Source: Callaeas wilsoni
Lineage: Eukaryota > Chordata > Aves > Passeriformes > Callaeidae
DNA: 64,000 nt
Direction of reading: 5' to 3'
Assembly: GCA_013398955.1 (NCBI GenBank)
Contig: VWPU01006173.1
Coordinates: 24,241-88,240, forward strand
Made by a program: the position numbers and the translations under genes. The notes under the pieces are model-generated. The model was not told where the DNA came from, ran no database searches, and saw nothing but the letters and a program-made list of their open reading frames with translations. This document shows positions 1 to 14,415 of the stretch, piece by piece. Numbering within the stretch: the stretch's first letter is position 1; the number at the start of each line of letters is the position of its first letter.

Positions 1-3000
1 CCTGGGAATGGCCTGCTAAGCCGCAGTGTCACTGCCATGCTCCTGCACTAACACAGACATCCAGCAATAAATCAGCTGCCTTTGGGAACGGGAAGCAGAG
101 ATGCCACCTCCCAGCAGGGCAGTGGTGGTGGAGATAAACATGAGTGGGTTTCCCTGGACATGTTGAGGAGACATGGAGGCCAATCCCCACCCTCCTCCAA
201 CGGGCCATCCTCTCTGTTACTATCAGCCGCTCCCATCTGCACCTGGTCAACCCTCAGCACTTTGGTCCAGATTTCACATTTCACCCTTGATTTCCCACAG
301 TTGCCACCACTGTGTAGCAGCTTTGACATTCATTTATCTCTGTTGTTATTTCCAATCTGGATGTGCTCCTGTTTTTTCTTGGCCATTGGCTATCACCACA
401 CATCTGCTACCTTGACCATTACCTGATGTCTCCTTCTGCAATGAGCTGGTGGAGATAAAACTGCCCCTGGCCTGGGATGGACTCAAGATGGAGCATCTTT
501 CCAGTGAAGTGGGAGAAATGTCATGTCCAGGCTGGACACCTGGAGGTGCAGTGATGGGAGGTGACACGTGAGCACGTGCTGAGTAGTCAAGAAAAAGGAA
601 AATAGGAGGAACAAGAAGAGAGCAAATCTGATGCTGAAAGCACTTTTCATTTTCCTTTTCACTGAGTCTTACTATTCCTCTCTGTTTCATCTCAGAGAAA
701 GAGCTAAATTAACTATCCGCTCAGTTCCGAGAGACTGGATCCAAATGGACGAAGTATTAAGAAGATTTCCCGTTCACAATAAAATCCAGCCAACGGTATT
801 AAAGCAGCAGAGGGTTTGGTCTGGTTTTCACAGATTAGCTATGGCTGTCCCAAGGACGGCAAGCTCTAATTTTCCCATTTTGCTCCAACGTGATGTTTAT
901 AGAGCTGTCTGGATCATTTACAGTCATTGCAGACCAGACTGGGATGAACATCACCTAACCACGTAGAAGGGAGGAACGCAGCTCTTGTTCTCCACCATGT
1001 CCAGGCTCCTTGTCCCTTCTCACCCACACACGGACCAGTTGTTCCCAGTGCACCCCCCCTGAGGACTCTGCTGGGTTCCTGCTCCTGGACTGCCAGGGAT
1101 GCACTCACTGAGAAGCTGCATCTTCTCAGCAAGCTCCAGTGCCACCCAGTGCAGCTCCCCCTGCGGCACCCAAACCCACTAGCACTGAGCCAGGAGCCTA
1201 CTCTCCCCAACTGATAAAGAAGTAATATATTGTTCATTTTTGTCTGAATCGATCCGGCTGTGCATTGTAATTTACTCTGTGATCGGGTACTCCTTAACGA
1301 GATTTATCAGCCTGCCAACCAGCCTTATCTTTAACAGTCCCCATTATCAGGATGTATTTCTCAGCCAAGGTTAGCAGCAGCAGGAGCATCTCTGAACGCC
1401 AGCTGCATGATAATAATCCCACAATAACGCCCAGGAGATGTGAAGCAGGTCCAGCAGAGCCCACATCCAGTCACCATGGACCCCCCACTCCTGCTGAAGC
1501 GGGTGTGGTGTAGGTACAAGGTGTTCCTCGTGGCCGCTATTTCACACACACGTTTGATGCAGTAACTGTGACTCCTCAGGAGCCACTTGAACCCGCACGC
1601 AGAAGAATTCAAGTTTGCAGCAAAAATAATGTCTGCTAAGGGAAACCTGGCCAACTCTGCAGAAAACAAATACACTACTCTATGTGTTTTTCCAACAGAA
1701 TGGAAGAAAATCCAAGAAAAGCTAAGTTTATCAGAGGAGTCTTATTTAACCGAAACCTTCTTTTTTCATAGGCACTAGTGTTGACTAAAATATCCAGCCA
1801 TACAACTAGTAATTTGCTGCATCTGATAAAAGCAGATTCAAGCTGTCTGATTGCTCTCTTTTAAATTGCAGATAGCCCCAAGTGTCTATCAGACACTCAT
1901 TTCCAAACCAGAAGAAAATCAGCATCTCTGGAAGCTTCAGCTTCCTCTCCCTAGGAGCTGCTGAGTCCCCCGTCCCCTCACCCCAAAGCAGTCCAGCAGC
2001 AGCAAACTGGATTTGAACGTCTTCCATGGTCACAAGGGATCATTTTCAAAGCATGCTGGGGAGCCATCAGTGGTATGGCTTGGAAGCTGAGGACATCACA
2101 AACCAACGTCCTGCAGTACCTGCAGGAAACTTTAGAAGCTTTAAAAACGGTTATATTTTTTTATATTTTCCCAAGAGACAACCCTATGTTGGCAGAGACC
2201 AAAACCCCCACGTGGAGGTGGCTGAGGGTACTCAGGGCTGTACTGCTACGAGCCACCAAATCCCTCTCCTCATGGTCCTTCCATGGGGAGTAGATGCACT
2301 ACTGGAGGAGATAACTGCAGTCATGATTTTTGCCCTGAAATGCATGTGTTCCTAGAGGACTGGATGCTTTGGTTTCTGTGGGCAGTGCTGCTTGACCACA
2401 TTAAATGACTGCTGCTTCAAAAAAGCCCACGCACCCTGCTCCAGGCTTCAAGGCTGTGAGTCCTAATTCTGGCAGCACAAATATTTTAATTAAATGAACT
2501 ACCTTTATGGAATAAATCAAGTGATAAGCTTGAAAAATTAACTCCCATAATCTTTCATGCTGCTGTGCAGGTCAATAAACTATTAGAGTAAAAGGCTGGG
2601 AAACGTTCTAGAAACATGAGTTGTTACAACGGAGATGGATGAGCCATTTTACTTCCCAAATTATACACAGCAGCATTTTTCCACACTCATGCCTTGCGCA
2701 TCCTCTCCCATCCCCTCACCTGTTGCCCATGGCAGAGCTGAAGTGGCACGGCCAGCATCTCCCACCTGCTTGGGTACAGTTCCCAGCCATCCTCCCCAGG
2801 AACACATCCCCCATCCTCACCATCTGTCCTCATCTTGAGTGCTTCCTGACTCCTTACAGCCCACATTTTGGGCATTTTGATGGAGTCAGGAATCATGAGC
2901 TGCCTACAGAGGGATAACGTGTCTCGGTGGGGCCAATCCAATTTTCATTATCTTCAGAACTTATTTTAAACTTAAGATTCTTTTGAAAACCACCTTATTT

Positions 3001-6000
3001 TCACTTAAACTTGTGCTAGGAATAGCTGATGGCCCCCCAGCTGGCACGTGGTGATCTGATGGTGACCCTGACCTGGATGGATGTTCCCACTAGCAGTGCC
3101 CAGTCTCTCTGGAGCCAGGAGGTAGGAACTGGCTACGGCTGCTGGGGTGGAAGAGCTGCAATTTTCCATCTCAAGAGTAAATGCAGCAAGAATGAAACTG
3201 AGAAGCCAAGAGGAAATTAAATGGTGAAGTCCACATAAAATGGTTGCTTAAAAAAAAAAATTTAGAAAATCATACGAATTGCATGTTTACTCAATTTAAT
3301 GTGATCTGTGAAGGCATTTCCTTCCCCAGCTGCCCTTTCTGCAGACAGACAGATGCCTGTGGGACTTTGCGGCTCCTGAAGCCACAAGAGGAACCACCTC
3401 ACATAAACCCTTTAAGTAATTTAAGAAGCTCCACTTTAGGAGCAGTTCAGGGCCACTGCGGAAACCTGCTCCTCTAAAGGCTGGCAACACTCCCCTGACT
3501 TCCAGCCTAAAGAAAAACCTAGATTTGTTAAAAATACTTCTGCCTAGCTCTAGTTTGCTCCTCTTCTCCTCATGTCCTATTTGCTCTCGGCAAACAGATG
3601 ACTGTTGGTCATACTTAACAGCTCCGAGTAAATCAGGGAATTATGTAAAGAGGGGAATTTCACAGCTCCTTCGCAGACCCGAGTGAGGGTGTTTGTTCCC
3701 AGCAGCCAGTGGGATCTGCTGCCACAGCTCCCTCACCCGAGCCGGCACTCAGCCATGCACATCCCGAGGATGCAGCTCCAGAGCCTGGACCCTGCCCCGG
3801 CTCGGACAGAGCCCACACCTGCAGAGCCATGGGCAAACCCACAGCACAAGTCCTGTCCTCATACCCACATCTGCGCTTTGTGGGGTTATTCCCAAACCAA
3901 ATACCTCATTTCTTTGCAAAACTAGAGTTGCTTTTTTTTTCTTTTTTTCTGAGTCAACCAAACCCCTCTGAAATCAATGGTTACTGCTTCAACAGGCTTG
4001 GGAACCAGGTGCTCTTTGAGCTCCAAACAATTAAAATATCCTAACCAAAAAAAAGCCCTAAAACAGCCCCTCACGTCAGAGCTCAGAGACTGCTACGTAT
4101 CTCCCAGTCATGGCACAAATAATGGCCAAAGGCTGCTAGCTGTGGCATGGGACAATACAAAGCATTCAGTGATCCCATCTGAAGATCCCTAAACAGATGT
4201 CTAAATTTAGAAAGTCTTCTTATCGCTCCCAAAGGTGTCTCCAATTCCCTCAAATCCTCCCTTCGTGTTCCAGTGTTTTGTTGTACTCTCTCTTCCAGTG
4301 TCCCATGGCAATGAGGTCTCAGGGATAACTGTGCAAAACATGTCCCCACCTCCCAACCTCACCTTTCTTCTTGGTTTTGTGTTGTGAGAAATGCACACAC
4401 AGATGAAGGACTGTGCTCTGCCATGTGTTAGGACACACAGTGATTCCCATCCCACCCTGTCCTGGGTATTCACTTTTCTGGTGCAAAGAGGCATCCAGAA
4501 AATCTGCCTTTGAGGCTTTTTATCATTTCAGAGAAAAGGGTGGTGGAGGTGGTGCTATATCTATTTCCTTACATTAATTCCTTCACAAGGAAAGCACGAG
4601 ATAGGGCATCAAGGGATGAGAGCAGCATGAAGGACTTGGGCTGTTCTCCACAGATTTAAGGTCTCCTAATGTAGGGTTTATTTCACTTAAACTATCTAAA
4701 ATTTGGGCATCCAGTCTCAGCAAGTCACCATCTGCCCCAGGTGGGAGATGAACATCTCCAGGATGAGAAGCCAAATCCCTTGCAAAGCATCACCCTGGGT
4801 GGGTACCACTCTCTCCATCGACTTGGGAGAGATAAACCTGAAACTGGGGTGGGGTCAGGAGGGGGGTAAACAATTCCCAGAGGCCACGCCATGCCCAGCA
4901 GAGGGTCCTCGTGCTGAGCAGCCTGGGCAGAGCAGAGGCTCCCTGAGCACAGCACCGCTCACCCGCAGCACGCTGCCTTATTTTAGCAGGCAGAGCAGAT
5001 GGCAGTGGGAAGATGAGGAGGCAAAGCAGCAGTGAAGAGAACGCTTTGGAAATAAAGCCCCATGCTCTGCTGAGAGGGTCTGGTGCATTTTGATGGTTGT
5101 AGCCAGAATGAGCTTTGAGGCAGCTCAAGGGCTCGCTGGTGGGGGGACCTATAGCCATGGAGAGGAGAGACAGGGAAAAGCCTGCCCTGGTTCCCAAATA
5201 CTGCTTGGCACAGACAGGGACAGCTGGCACTGGCTCAGCATGGCCTCAGTGAGGCAGAAACAGAACTGAAATAATCCTCAGCAAAGGAGGCAGAGCCCTT
5301 ACAGAGGCTTCCAGCCCTGGGGAGAGGGTGCTTGGGCTCCACTGGCTCCTGCCCGTGGGGCTGGGGGAAGCTGGGACTGTTCCTTCCCCCAGTGTCACCA
5401 TGGACTTCTGCATGGCTGAGCGTGAACGTCTCTCAGGGCTGGATCTTCCCTGCCTGAAACACAGGGGATGCTCTGCAGAGCACCTTGGTTTTTCCACCTC
5501 TCTGAGCCTCTGCAGAGCTGGGGACCACGACAGCAGCACACAGGGACCAGTCTAGCCCCGAGCTTGGACTGCAGGGTGTGCTGGGGAAGGTGGTTTACTC
5601 ACACCTACCCTGTGCCACCTGCCAGCACAGCCTCCCCGTGCCCCAGAGGCTAAACCCCACCAGAGTGGCTGCCAGGATGCTCAGAGATGCCATCCACACG
5701 GGACAAGAGCTGTGACATCCCAGCTTCCTCCTGTCCCCTTCACCTGGCTCCATGTCCACCCTGACCAGCAGGATAAAGCACAGCAGTAACCACAGCTATG
5801 TCCCCCAGATTCCTGTGCCTCCACTTTGCCCTCCAACACACAAAATATAACTACAGCAGCTGCACCTTTCAAATTGTTTCTCTTCCAAACGCCCCAGAAA
5901 GTTGTTTAAGTTGCAAAGTGTTACCTGGGGCTTTCTCATCAGGTTCTTAATTAGCTGAAACGATTTGCTTTGTTGGGGAATTGTTTCCAGGAGCTCCTAA

Positions 6001-6810
6001 AGAGCTTTAAAATCAGCTCTAGGAACAGCCTCAGAAGGGAAATGCGTTTCAGCTGGGAAGCAAGTCCAGCACTGGGCTGCACCTCTGCCCACCTGCACCC
6101 CAGCAAATTCCATTCTGCCACACAAAGAATTGAAGCAATTTTTAAGGAAAAATTTGATATTCCCTTCTGTTGGTGCAGAAGGCTCCCCTGGCTGAGCTTC
6201 TCAAGCTGCTGTTCTCAGGCTGGGGCCACATTTAATTCCTGGATTCCTGGCATTGCTCTCGCTGGGAATTCCAGCTCCCCACTACTCTCAGCACACCTGT
6301 GTTTGGCTGTGACTGCACCAGGACTATAAACCAACCACCATTCAGTTTGCAAACAGCAATTTAACAACCCAAAAGGAGGAGTTTTTTTCAAAGAGAAGGT
6401 GCCAGCATTCCTGTTAATGGGCTGCTTACTTTTAACAGCTCATTTTGTGTACTGCCTAGAAGATCTCACTTCTCTAGGTGCCATTTCAGGCAACATATTT
6501 AGAAACTCTTGGCAAAGTACGAAGTTGTAAATAATTTTGGATGTCCTTTTTCCAGAGGGCAGGCACATGAGCTCCTGCTCACTTCCCTGAGGGTATGGCA
6601 AAGCCACAGCTACACTCCCTCTTTAAACTTTGTGTCCCATTTCTTATCCATTTTCTTATGCCTGATAAGGACTGCCTTTAAAATTTGGGGGATTTTAAAT
6701 TAAAATTAATTAGGTGGCAGAGCAGCCACTTGCAGGTGGAACCCCCTATCATCACCCCTGATGCTGGAAGTGATCAGTCCCAAGTAGACGCTGGCTTTCC
6801 CTTTGGGAGA

Positions 6811-7025
6811 TCACAGAATCCTAGAATAGTTTGGGTTGGAAGGGACCTTCAAGATCATCTAGTTCCAACCTCCTGCCATGGGCAGGGACACCTTCCACTA
6901 GACCAGGTTACTCCATGCCCCATCCAACCTGTCTTGAACACTTCCAGGGACAGGGCATCCAGAGCTTCTCTGGACAACCTGTGCCAGGGCATCACCACCC
7001 TCACAGCAGAGAGAAATTCAGTTTG
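6811..7025 (-). mobile_element. CR1 LINE 3' fragment
   Basis: Reads as the reverse complement of the avian CR1 3' end: TCACAGAATCCTAGAATAGT, TTGGGTTGGAAGGGACC, GATCATCTAGTTCCAACC, CATGGGCAGGGACACCTTCC, CATCCAACCTGTCTTGAACACTT and the ACAACCTGTGCCAGG segment. It is about 215 bp, 5'-truncated as usual for CR1, and one of the better preserved copies here. It lies in the sense orientation relative to BSN. Confidence 0.93.
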
Positions 7026-8847
7026 TACTGGAGCAATCAATGTCCTTAGAAATCAGGCAAGCGCCTGGAGACACCATCACTGGCCCAGCCTCTGGCATTC
7101 TCCTTAGCTTTGTTAGCTTTTCAAGGGACATTTCCTCAAAACTTCCCATTTTCTCAGGGAACGATCAAACATTTGTTGGAGTATTTTATCCCCTGGTGGC
7201 TTTTAAATATTGCCTATGCTTTCTAAATATTGCAGGGTGAACACATAAGGGAAGGAAATGTGGAAGCCCAAGCTCTGGAAAGGCCTTTCCACTTGCTCAC
7301 AGGAGCAGGAAAAGGATAAAAATCAAAGATGGAAAAGAGTGCAATCATTTCTGGATAAAGCATAAGCATCTCTGTTAATGCCCTGGCTTACAATTACAAT
7401 CACTTACGTTAATAAAGGCACCTCCTGGCTAATCCCCTCTACGCTCCCAGCCGTTGGAAAGGAACTAGTTTACAGCCTTATGTGAAGAAAGAGACTATGG
7501 AAGCATCAGGGTTTTTAAGGAATCCTGTCTCAGCACCAAGGAAGCTGCAGCATGGCTTCTGTCTGCCCAGTGGAGCAGTTGCTCTTAGGCACAAAAAAGC
7601 AGGGACACGTAGGAAAACGAAGCTGTTTCAGACTAAGTGACAGGGGCAGGGATGATGACCTGTGCTGAATGGGTTGACTGAGGGCTGGGAAGTGAACAGG
7701 GAGGGGAAAATGGAGGGACATGTCATTCCCTCTTCCGCTCTGTGGAGAAGATGCAGATGGAGGAAGCCAGGGTTCACAAGGTCCTGTGACAAGGCTTTTA
7801 AGCAGGTAAGAGGCAGATGAACCCCCTGGAGGAGGTCAAGGTGCCTGTAAAGGTTTGGTACCCAACTCCTCCTCATGCCAGGATGGGGGTCCCCAGAAAC
7901 CATGCAAGAATTTCCACTGGGAGAATAGAAAATTAGCATAAATAAACAAAAAAACCCCCCCTGTTTCTAGCATCTGAGGCTTTACCACCCAGCACCTGCC
8001 CTGGGGTGCCACATGAGGACCCACCTTCTGCGAGGGTCCCACACTTCCAGAAGACAAACTGTCCCTGTGAAACATTTTCCTCTCAACTTACATAGCAAAT
8101 GTCAACCAAAAAGGCATTCAGTCATGTGTTTCCACTCAGTCCCTGACCCCTGTGACAGAAAAATCATTGGAAAGGTGGCTGTGAGGTGGCCACAGGCCAC
8201 ACTAATAGCTCCACCACTGAGACTGAAAACCAGCCTGGGTAATGTAAGAATGAAACACTGCTCAAAATATCCATTCATAGACCTTCCCAGGCTCAGAGCC
8301 TCCGTGTGCTTCAAAGAATGAGCTTGCTTTCATTTTCTATTTCACTTTGGTGTTTATTTTTGCTTCAGGCTAGTGCCATCCACCTTCCCCAGCTCATCAG
8401 CCCAGTAAACCAGGCCAGGAGGAGGAGGAAGGAGCAGCTCCTTAGTGCACCTCCCTGGTCCATTCAGCTTTCTGCCTTTTCACATGCTATGAGGCTTTGT
8501 GCTTTGAAATAAGAGGCTGAAGAGCCCTGGCTCGCAGTGCTTGCCCCTCGCTGCTGCCCGCACGGCGCGGCAGAGGATGGCTGTGTGCAGGGAACGCTGC
8601 ACCGGAGCGCGGGGGAGTCCCGGGCACTGCAGCACTGCAGAACCCCAATTCCCCTGGCTCAAATAATTATACAAGGCCTCCCTCTCCATCACGAAGGAAG
8701 GTTTTGTTTCACAGGAGAACAGAGTTTACACTGCAAAGCAGGGAGACTCCAGGAGAGGGATGATGGTGAGGGCCCAGCTCCCCATCCCGCATCTCCTGGC
8801 AGTGCCACCTGATGGGACAAGCTTGAGTCCCTCCAGAAAAGCCCCAC

Positions 8848-8945
8848 CAGCAACCTGATCCTCCCTGCCCATGGTAGGGGGATTGGAATCAGATAGGCTT
8901 TAAGATCCCTCCCCACCCAAACCATTTGTGATCCTATAATTCAAT
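8848..8945 (+). mobile_element. CR1 LINE 3' fragment, degraded
   Basis: Forward CR1 3' end: CAGCAACCTGATC, CCTGCCCATGG, GGATTGGAATCAGATAGGCT, then CCACCCAAACCATTTGTGAT. The tail repeat is decayed (CCTATAATTCAATG). About 100 bp remain. Confidence 0.85.
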
Positions 8946-11900
8946 GGAGGAAGAACAGGAACACCCACCTGGCCACCTCCCGAGCAGTAATTTTTAACCA
9001 CACGAACAATGCCATTTCTTTCCATAGTTATAAATGTAGTTTCTTGCCTTGCCCAGCAGTGTTTTCTCCAATATCCAATGTACTCCTTGGGAGATGGGAT
9101 CTTAGTCCTTACCTTGTGTGGCTCCCCCCAGCACATGTGTGGTCAGGAAAACAAGGAATCCCAGCACAGAGCAAGGGCTGAATCCTGAACTACTCAGTGT
9201 GTGGAACACTATTAAACCATGGTGAATCCCTGCATTGGTTGAGTTGTAGATACCACAAACTGTCTTTCAGGCCCTGCTGATCCTTGCAGAAGGACACGGC
9301 CTTCAATAGCCCATACTGTGAAAAAGGCTTGGGCTTCCTTCAGCAGCACAGCAACAATGTCCTTCCAGCGCCCAAGCTGCGCTGCCCACGTGGGGTTGTC
9401 CTGCCCATGAACTTTACCAGCACAGTTTGGATGCGGCAAGAAGTGAATCAACACAAGAGCCTGGCCTGAGCTAGCAAAACCCATTCCCAGCAATCACATC
9501 CCATCATCAGCATTCCCGTGGATTCTTTCCCAGCATGGCCACAGGCTTCACCATTGGCAGCCCCTCTCCTCGCTCTCATTTTGTTCCACAAACCTTTACA
9601 GGTCCTAAAGTCTGTAGGATACAATTGCAAAATGCCCCTGGGCTCAAGAGGAAAAATGATGGTGCTTTGGTAAGTGCATCAACACCAGCAAACTCAGTCT
9701 GAGATGCTCCCATCACAACTGGAAAATTGAGCATCTCCGCTGCAGCCCAGTCCTAAAGCTGCCTCCTCCTCAGCCCACTCAGAAATCCACTGTTACAAAG
9801 CCAATTAAACACTCGATTAAGTGTCCCAACTTGTTCCCAAATAAAGCACTAACATGGCATGTTATTAAAAAAAATATAAAGAAGAAAGATCCAGGTTGTA
9901 TAATGGTCTGTGAGCACATCAGGATAAGCCGTGCCTGCTCCCAGGGGTGGAAATAGGAGCCAAATCCTCTCGCCATCTCCCACTAAAAGAGCTGTTTCTC
10001 TGTCTGCCCATCACAGCCTCAGACCAAGACTCTGATTTAGGTGGTCCCACCATCCTCGTCATCTGCTGCTGGTACCTGCTCAGGGACCAGTCCCCACAGT
10101 GCTCCTCAGAGCACATTGCTCCAAAGGTTCCCTCCAGCCCAACCCTGCAAACACAGCTTTTGCTTTTGTGAGAGCAGTGTCTACCACCACCTCCACCAGC
10201 AGCTCCTGCTGTGGGCAAGGGAGAGGTCTAGGACACAGGAGCCCACACCACCAAGCAGCCTGGACTCAGGGATCAGTGCTGCCATGTCCTACCAGACCCC
10301 AAGGAGCCATCTCATAAAGCTGACCATCACAAACATGATCCAAGCGTGATCCAGACCCCTCTGATCCAAGCACTTTCTCTCCCTGGGTAGAGATGGCAAT
10401 AACCTGCTGATGTTGGGTACCAGTTCCTGCACTGGGGACTGATCCTGAGCTTCTTCAGACACTCAATGCTCAATGCAAGACACAGCAGGAGCAGGAATGA
10501 GTGTCCAGGCTGTTCCCATTCCCCTGAGAGCTCCACACCTCCTCTGTACCATCACCCTCCTCTTCCCATGCCTTCCTCCATCATCTCCTGCTCTTTGCTG
10601 CACCTGGCACAGCTTTAGGAGGATGACACAGGGACCCCCTCGCTTTCCCCTGTGCCAGCTGTGTGCCTGAGTGAGGTGCTCACTGAGGTTTGCACCAGCT
10701 CCCTGTGAGGGGGGCTCATCTGAGGAGCAAAGAGGACATCTCTGGGTTGGTGCTGCAGTGGATATCAGCGACACTGCTCAAAGCAGCAGAGAGGCACAGG
10801 GCTCCTGGAGGCACAGAGCTCCAGGGCTGCCCTGCCAGAACAGCTGCTGGCTCTGACTTGAACAGCAAAGGCAGAAAGAAAACCCTGTGCTAGAACCAGG
10901 TGACCTGAATTTTGTGAATGAACTGGGTTTTTTTTGTTCTCCAGTACCTATATATACGAGACCCTTTCTGATATCCATAAAACACTATGGCAGCTTTAGC
11001 TTGTCCTGCTTCCTCACTGTGCTTCCACTTGCACACTTTGCCTATTTTTGCTGCCTTCAGCGTTTCACCTGCACAACAGTAACACTTTTCAAAGCTTCTC
11101 AAGGTCAAGAAAGTCAAGAAAGTCCCTAACAAAGTGCATTAGGGCAGTTATTGATCTTCTCTCAGCCTTTCCCGGAGCTGTTCCAAACTGTGAAACCTCA
11201 GTCGGGTGATGGAAAGTTACTCAGGTCCTTCCCATGTTGGTGAATTTTAATATTCATGGCATCCAACTGGTGAGAATATCCAATGCCCTTGCAGTGACGG
11301 CCCCGTACGCCTGTGTCCATGTCCCTGCTGCAAGGTCACTGTCCCTGTCTGTCTGCTCGAGGATGGCTTGAGCAACTTTCTGAAGGATGAGTCTGTGCCA
11401 TGGAAGTTTCACAGCCAGAATACCATCACCCCTGAGAAGCATATCTGCAATACCTACCAAAATAAGCATTTGCTGGAAAAAGCTGTCAAACCTTAGCAGG
11501 GGAGAAGAGCTGCCATGCAGACCTATTCATGTTATATGGGCAAAAAGTATTTCCCCAAATTTTTCCTTGTCACTTTCTAGGAAACACCATGATCAATACC
11601 ACACGGATGAAGTTTCACCATCAATTAAAGCAGAACCCGCAGTGAGGTGGTGGCTCCAAGAGCTCTTACAGACTATTGAGAAGGACATCTGCAGTGGAGA
11701 CTCAGATGATGTCTGTCCTGCTGCCCACCTCACCTCCAGCCCCATGGGCTGGCCCAGAAGCAATACTGACCTCCCCAAAGCCAAAGGGCTCCCTGCTGCA
11801 AACCCAAATCTTTTGACTGCCTCAGCCACACTGAGCACTCAGGCTTTGATCCTGACATATCCACTCGCTTCTCGGCAAGACAGCTCTGGAGACACCTTGG

Positions 11901-14228
11901 CACTGCTGGCCCCAGCAGCTTGCTAGCCCAGGAGCACAGCAATACAACAGGCAGTGGCTCCAAGTCCTAGGGCATAGCAAATATGCTCTGGAAAACCAGC
12001 CTGGCATCGGGGAAGCATCATTCACTTCAAATATATCTTCATTTAGCAGGCAGAAATCTCATGCTTTGCTCAGCCACTGTCACCCCTTTGAAAATATAGT
12101 TTGGTTTTATGAACCATTGAAAACAATCTGCAGTGTGGGCAGCGGCTGCCTCCAAAGTATCAATCAGCAGGGTCCACATACAGCTGACATTTGTCCCTTA
12201 ATAATATAATTGCAGCTAAAACAAGAAAGGAACCTGGAGCTCTGGGCTTTTTTACTGATTAAAGAAAGGAACAGCAGTTCTTCAGATAATTTTAAAGTGG
12301 CCAGAAGCTGAGAGCAGGCTCAGCGAGGCAAACCTCAGCGTGTGGAGCAGTCCCAGAAGCTCCAAAAACACAACCAGCAGAAGACAAGAGCCAACAGCAG
12401 ACACAGTGCTAACATCTAATGGGATTCTGCAGAAAAACCAGCAGTGGGGTCTGGCACAGAAACGTGGACTGCATGAGTGGACCACCCACAGATGCTGCAC
12501 ATCACCCATCAGGTGAGACCCCACTCTTAATTCGGACTTGTCTGCGAGGTTACAGTGACCCCAGCCCCACTCCAGCCCCATGGCTGCAGGAGGAGCTGTT
12601 GGGAAGCCCAGTGCTGCCCAGCCCAGCAGCAGGAACCAGCTTAATTACAGCAGGTTCAGCAGCACAGAAAACTCCTGAGTCACATCGAGCTGTTAATTAC
12701 CAGCCCTTAACAGGATTTGAGGGCTCACGCCAGCGAAACCGCCTTCCTCTCTCGTGCTGCCCTACTACGCAAAGCTCTCAGTTTGACTTAAGTTTATGTG
12801 ACTGACCCAAATATTCATACCCTCAGGGCTGGAGTATTGTTTAAAATCATGATTTCTGCACAAAAATCTAGGAGAAACCCAGCAATTGCTGCACCCTGTG
12901 GTCTGCATCTCTGGCTACCTCTTTCTTCTGCGGAAAACTTCAGGGTCCAATCCCCCGCCCACCTTTCAAGAGTGGCACTTTGCTGTTCCTCTTGTCCCTG
13001 GAAAGGGGACTGGGCCATCCTAGCGCCCATCTGAGCTCCAGGGACACTGCCAAGCCATCACTGCAGGACACTCGACTTCAGGGAAAACAGCCTCAAAAGG
13101 GTGACTGACAACAGCTGCTCCCTGCTCCATCAGGAGCTGCAGAGCATGTCCCTGCTGCCCTTTGAGCCTGGTAGGAACAACAGGACAATAACAGAGCCTG
13201 GATTCCTATGCAAAAGTGATGACTGAAAACTTTAAGCCCTGTCCCTGCTTGTTGCCCAACCTCCCTGTCAGCCCAGGCAGGCAGGCGGCTCTTTGGGAAG
13301 CATTTCTGATCATCCCATGGAGGAAGGACATCGGGCTCTCCGAGCAGGAGAGCTGCTGGAAGCCCAGCACAGACACCTGTGCTCCAGAGGGCAGGAAGCA
13401 GGTTCTTCTTAAGGCACATATATCCTGCTTTTCTGCCAGGAAGGAGGGGGGAACGGCCCCAGACGCCAGACCGGGGCTGGGATTTCCACCCCAGGACAGT
13501 GCTGAGCTGGAGGCTCTCTTAACCCCGCTAATCCTCTTTGGCTAGGAGCTAATTACATTCCCAGTGAGAGCAGGGACCCTTGGGAAGGGGGCAGGGAGGC
13601 ACGGCACACCGGGAGTTGAACACAGGCTCGGCTGCTGGCACCCTGCTCCAGCGAGGGCAGGTGAGGCAGGGGCCCGACGCTCCTCCCTGCTCTCTTTTTA
13701 GCTCTTCTCTCAAACCTATGTGCCGACACCAAAATAATTTTGGCACAAAACCTTTCCTCAGCTCTCCTTCTCTAACCCATCCTCCGGCTGCCGGCAGCAA
13801 CACCCTGTTCTGCTCAAAGGCTGATCTCAGGGAGCTTTTTTCATCTCACTGAAGTCCCTTTTCCCAGGCATTCCTCCCTGCAGTCGAGTGCAGGAGCTGC
13901 CGCGGCTGCTTCTGCAAGTAGGGCAGGTCAGCCCCGTCCTCAGCATCAGCATCCCGAACCTGAGCAGTGCAGCATCCCACCCTGGGCAGCTGTTCCGCTC
14001 AGGGATCAATTTTATCCCGCGGGAGCTCTTGGATCATGATGAAAAGAGAGGTCCAGGGCTTTCCAGACAGCATTTGATACCGTGATTCACAAGCTCTTTG
14101 CAAGAAATCCATCTGAACGGGCTGGTTTGTACCTGGCTGCAGACACAAGGGGAGCAGCAGAAGGGGAACATGTCCCATGGCGGGCTCAAGCAAACGCTGC
14201 TCCTGCACCTGGTGATATCACATCCAGG

Positions 14229-14415
14229 AGAATCACAGAATGGTTTGGATTCAAAGGGACCTTAAAGCTCATCTCATTCCACCCCCCTTACCATGGGCAG
14301 GGACACAATCCACTGGACCAGAACACTCAAAGCCCCATCCAGCCTGGCCTTGAGCACTTCCAGGGATGGGAAGTCCACATCTTCTCTGGGAAACCTGTTC
14401 CTGTGTCTCACCATC
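14229..14415 (-). mobile_element. CR1 LINE 3' fragment
   Basis: Reverse-complement CR1 3' end: GAATCACAGAATGGTTTGG, GGGACCTTAAAGCTCATCTC, CCATGGGCAGGGACACAATC, CCATCCAGCCTGGCCTTGAG, CACTTCCAGGGATGGG, then TCTCTGGGAAACCTGTTCC and GTGTCTCACCATCA. About 187 bp, 5'-truncated. Confidence 0.92.

Noticed and set aside
5494..5515. CACCTCTCTGAGCCTCTGC resembling a MIR SINE core
   Set aside because: The match is under 20 bases with no flanking MIR sequence.
12282..12581. Hydrophobic minus-strand open frame near 12.3-12.5 kb
   Set aside because: It lacks the GC-ending codon pattern and clean splice borders seen at 28.6 kb, and is probably chance.
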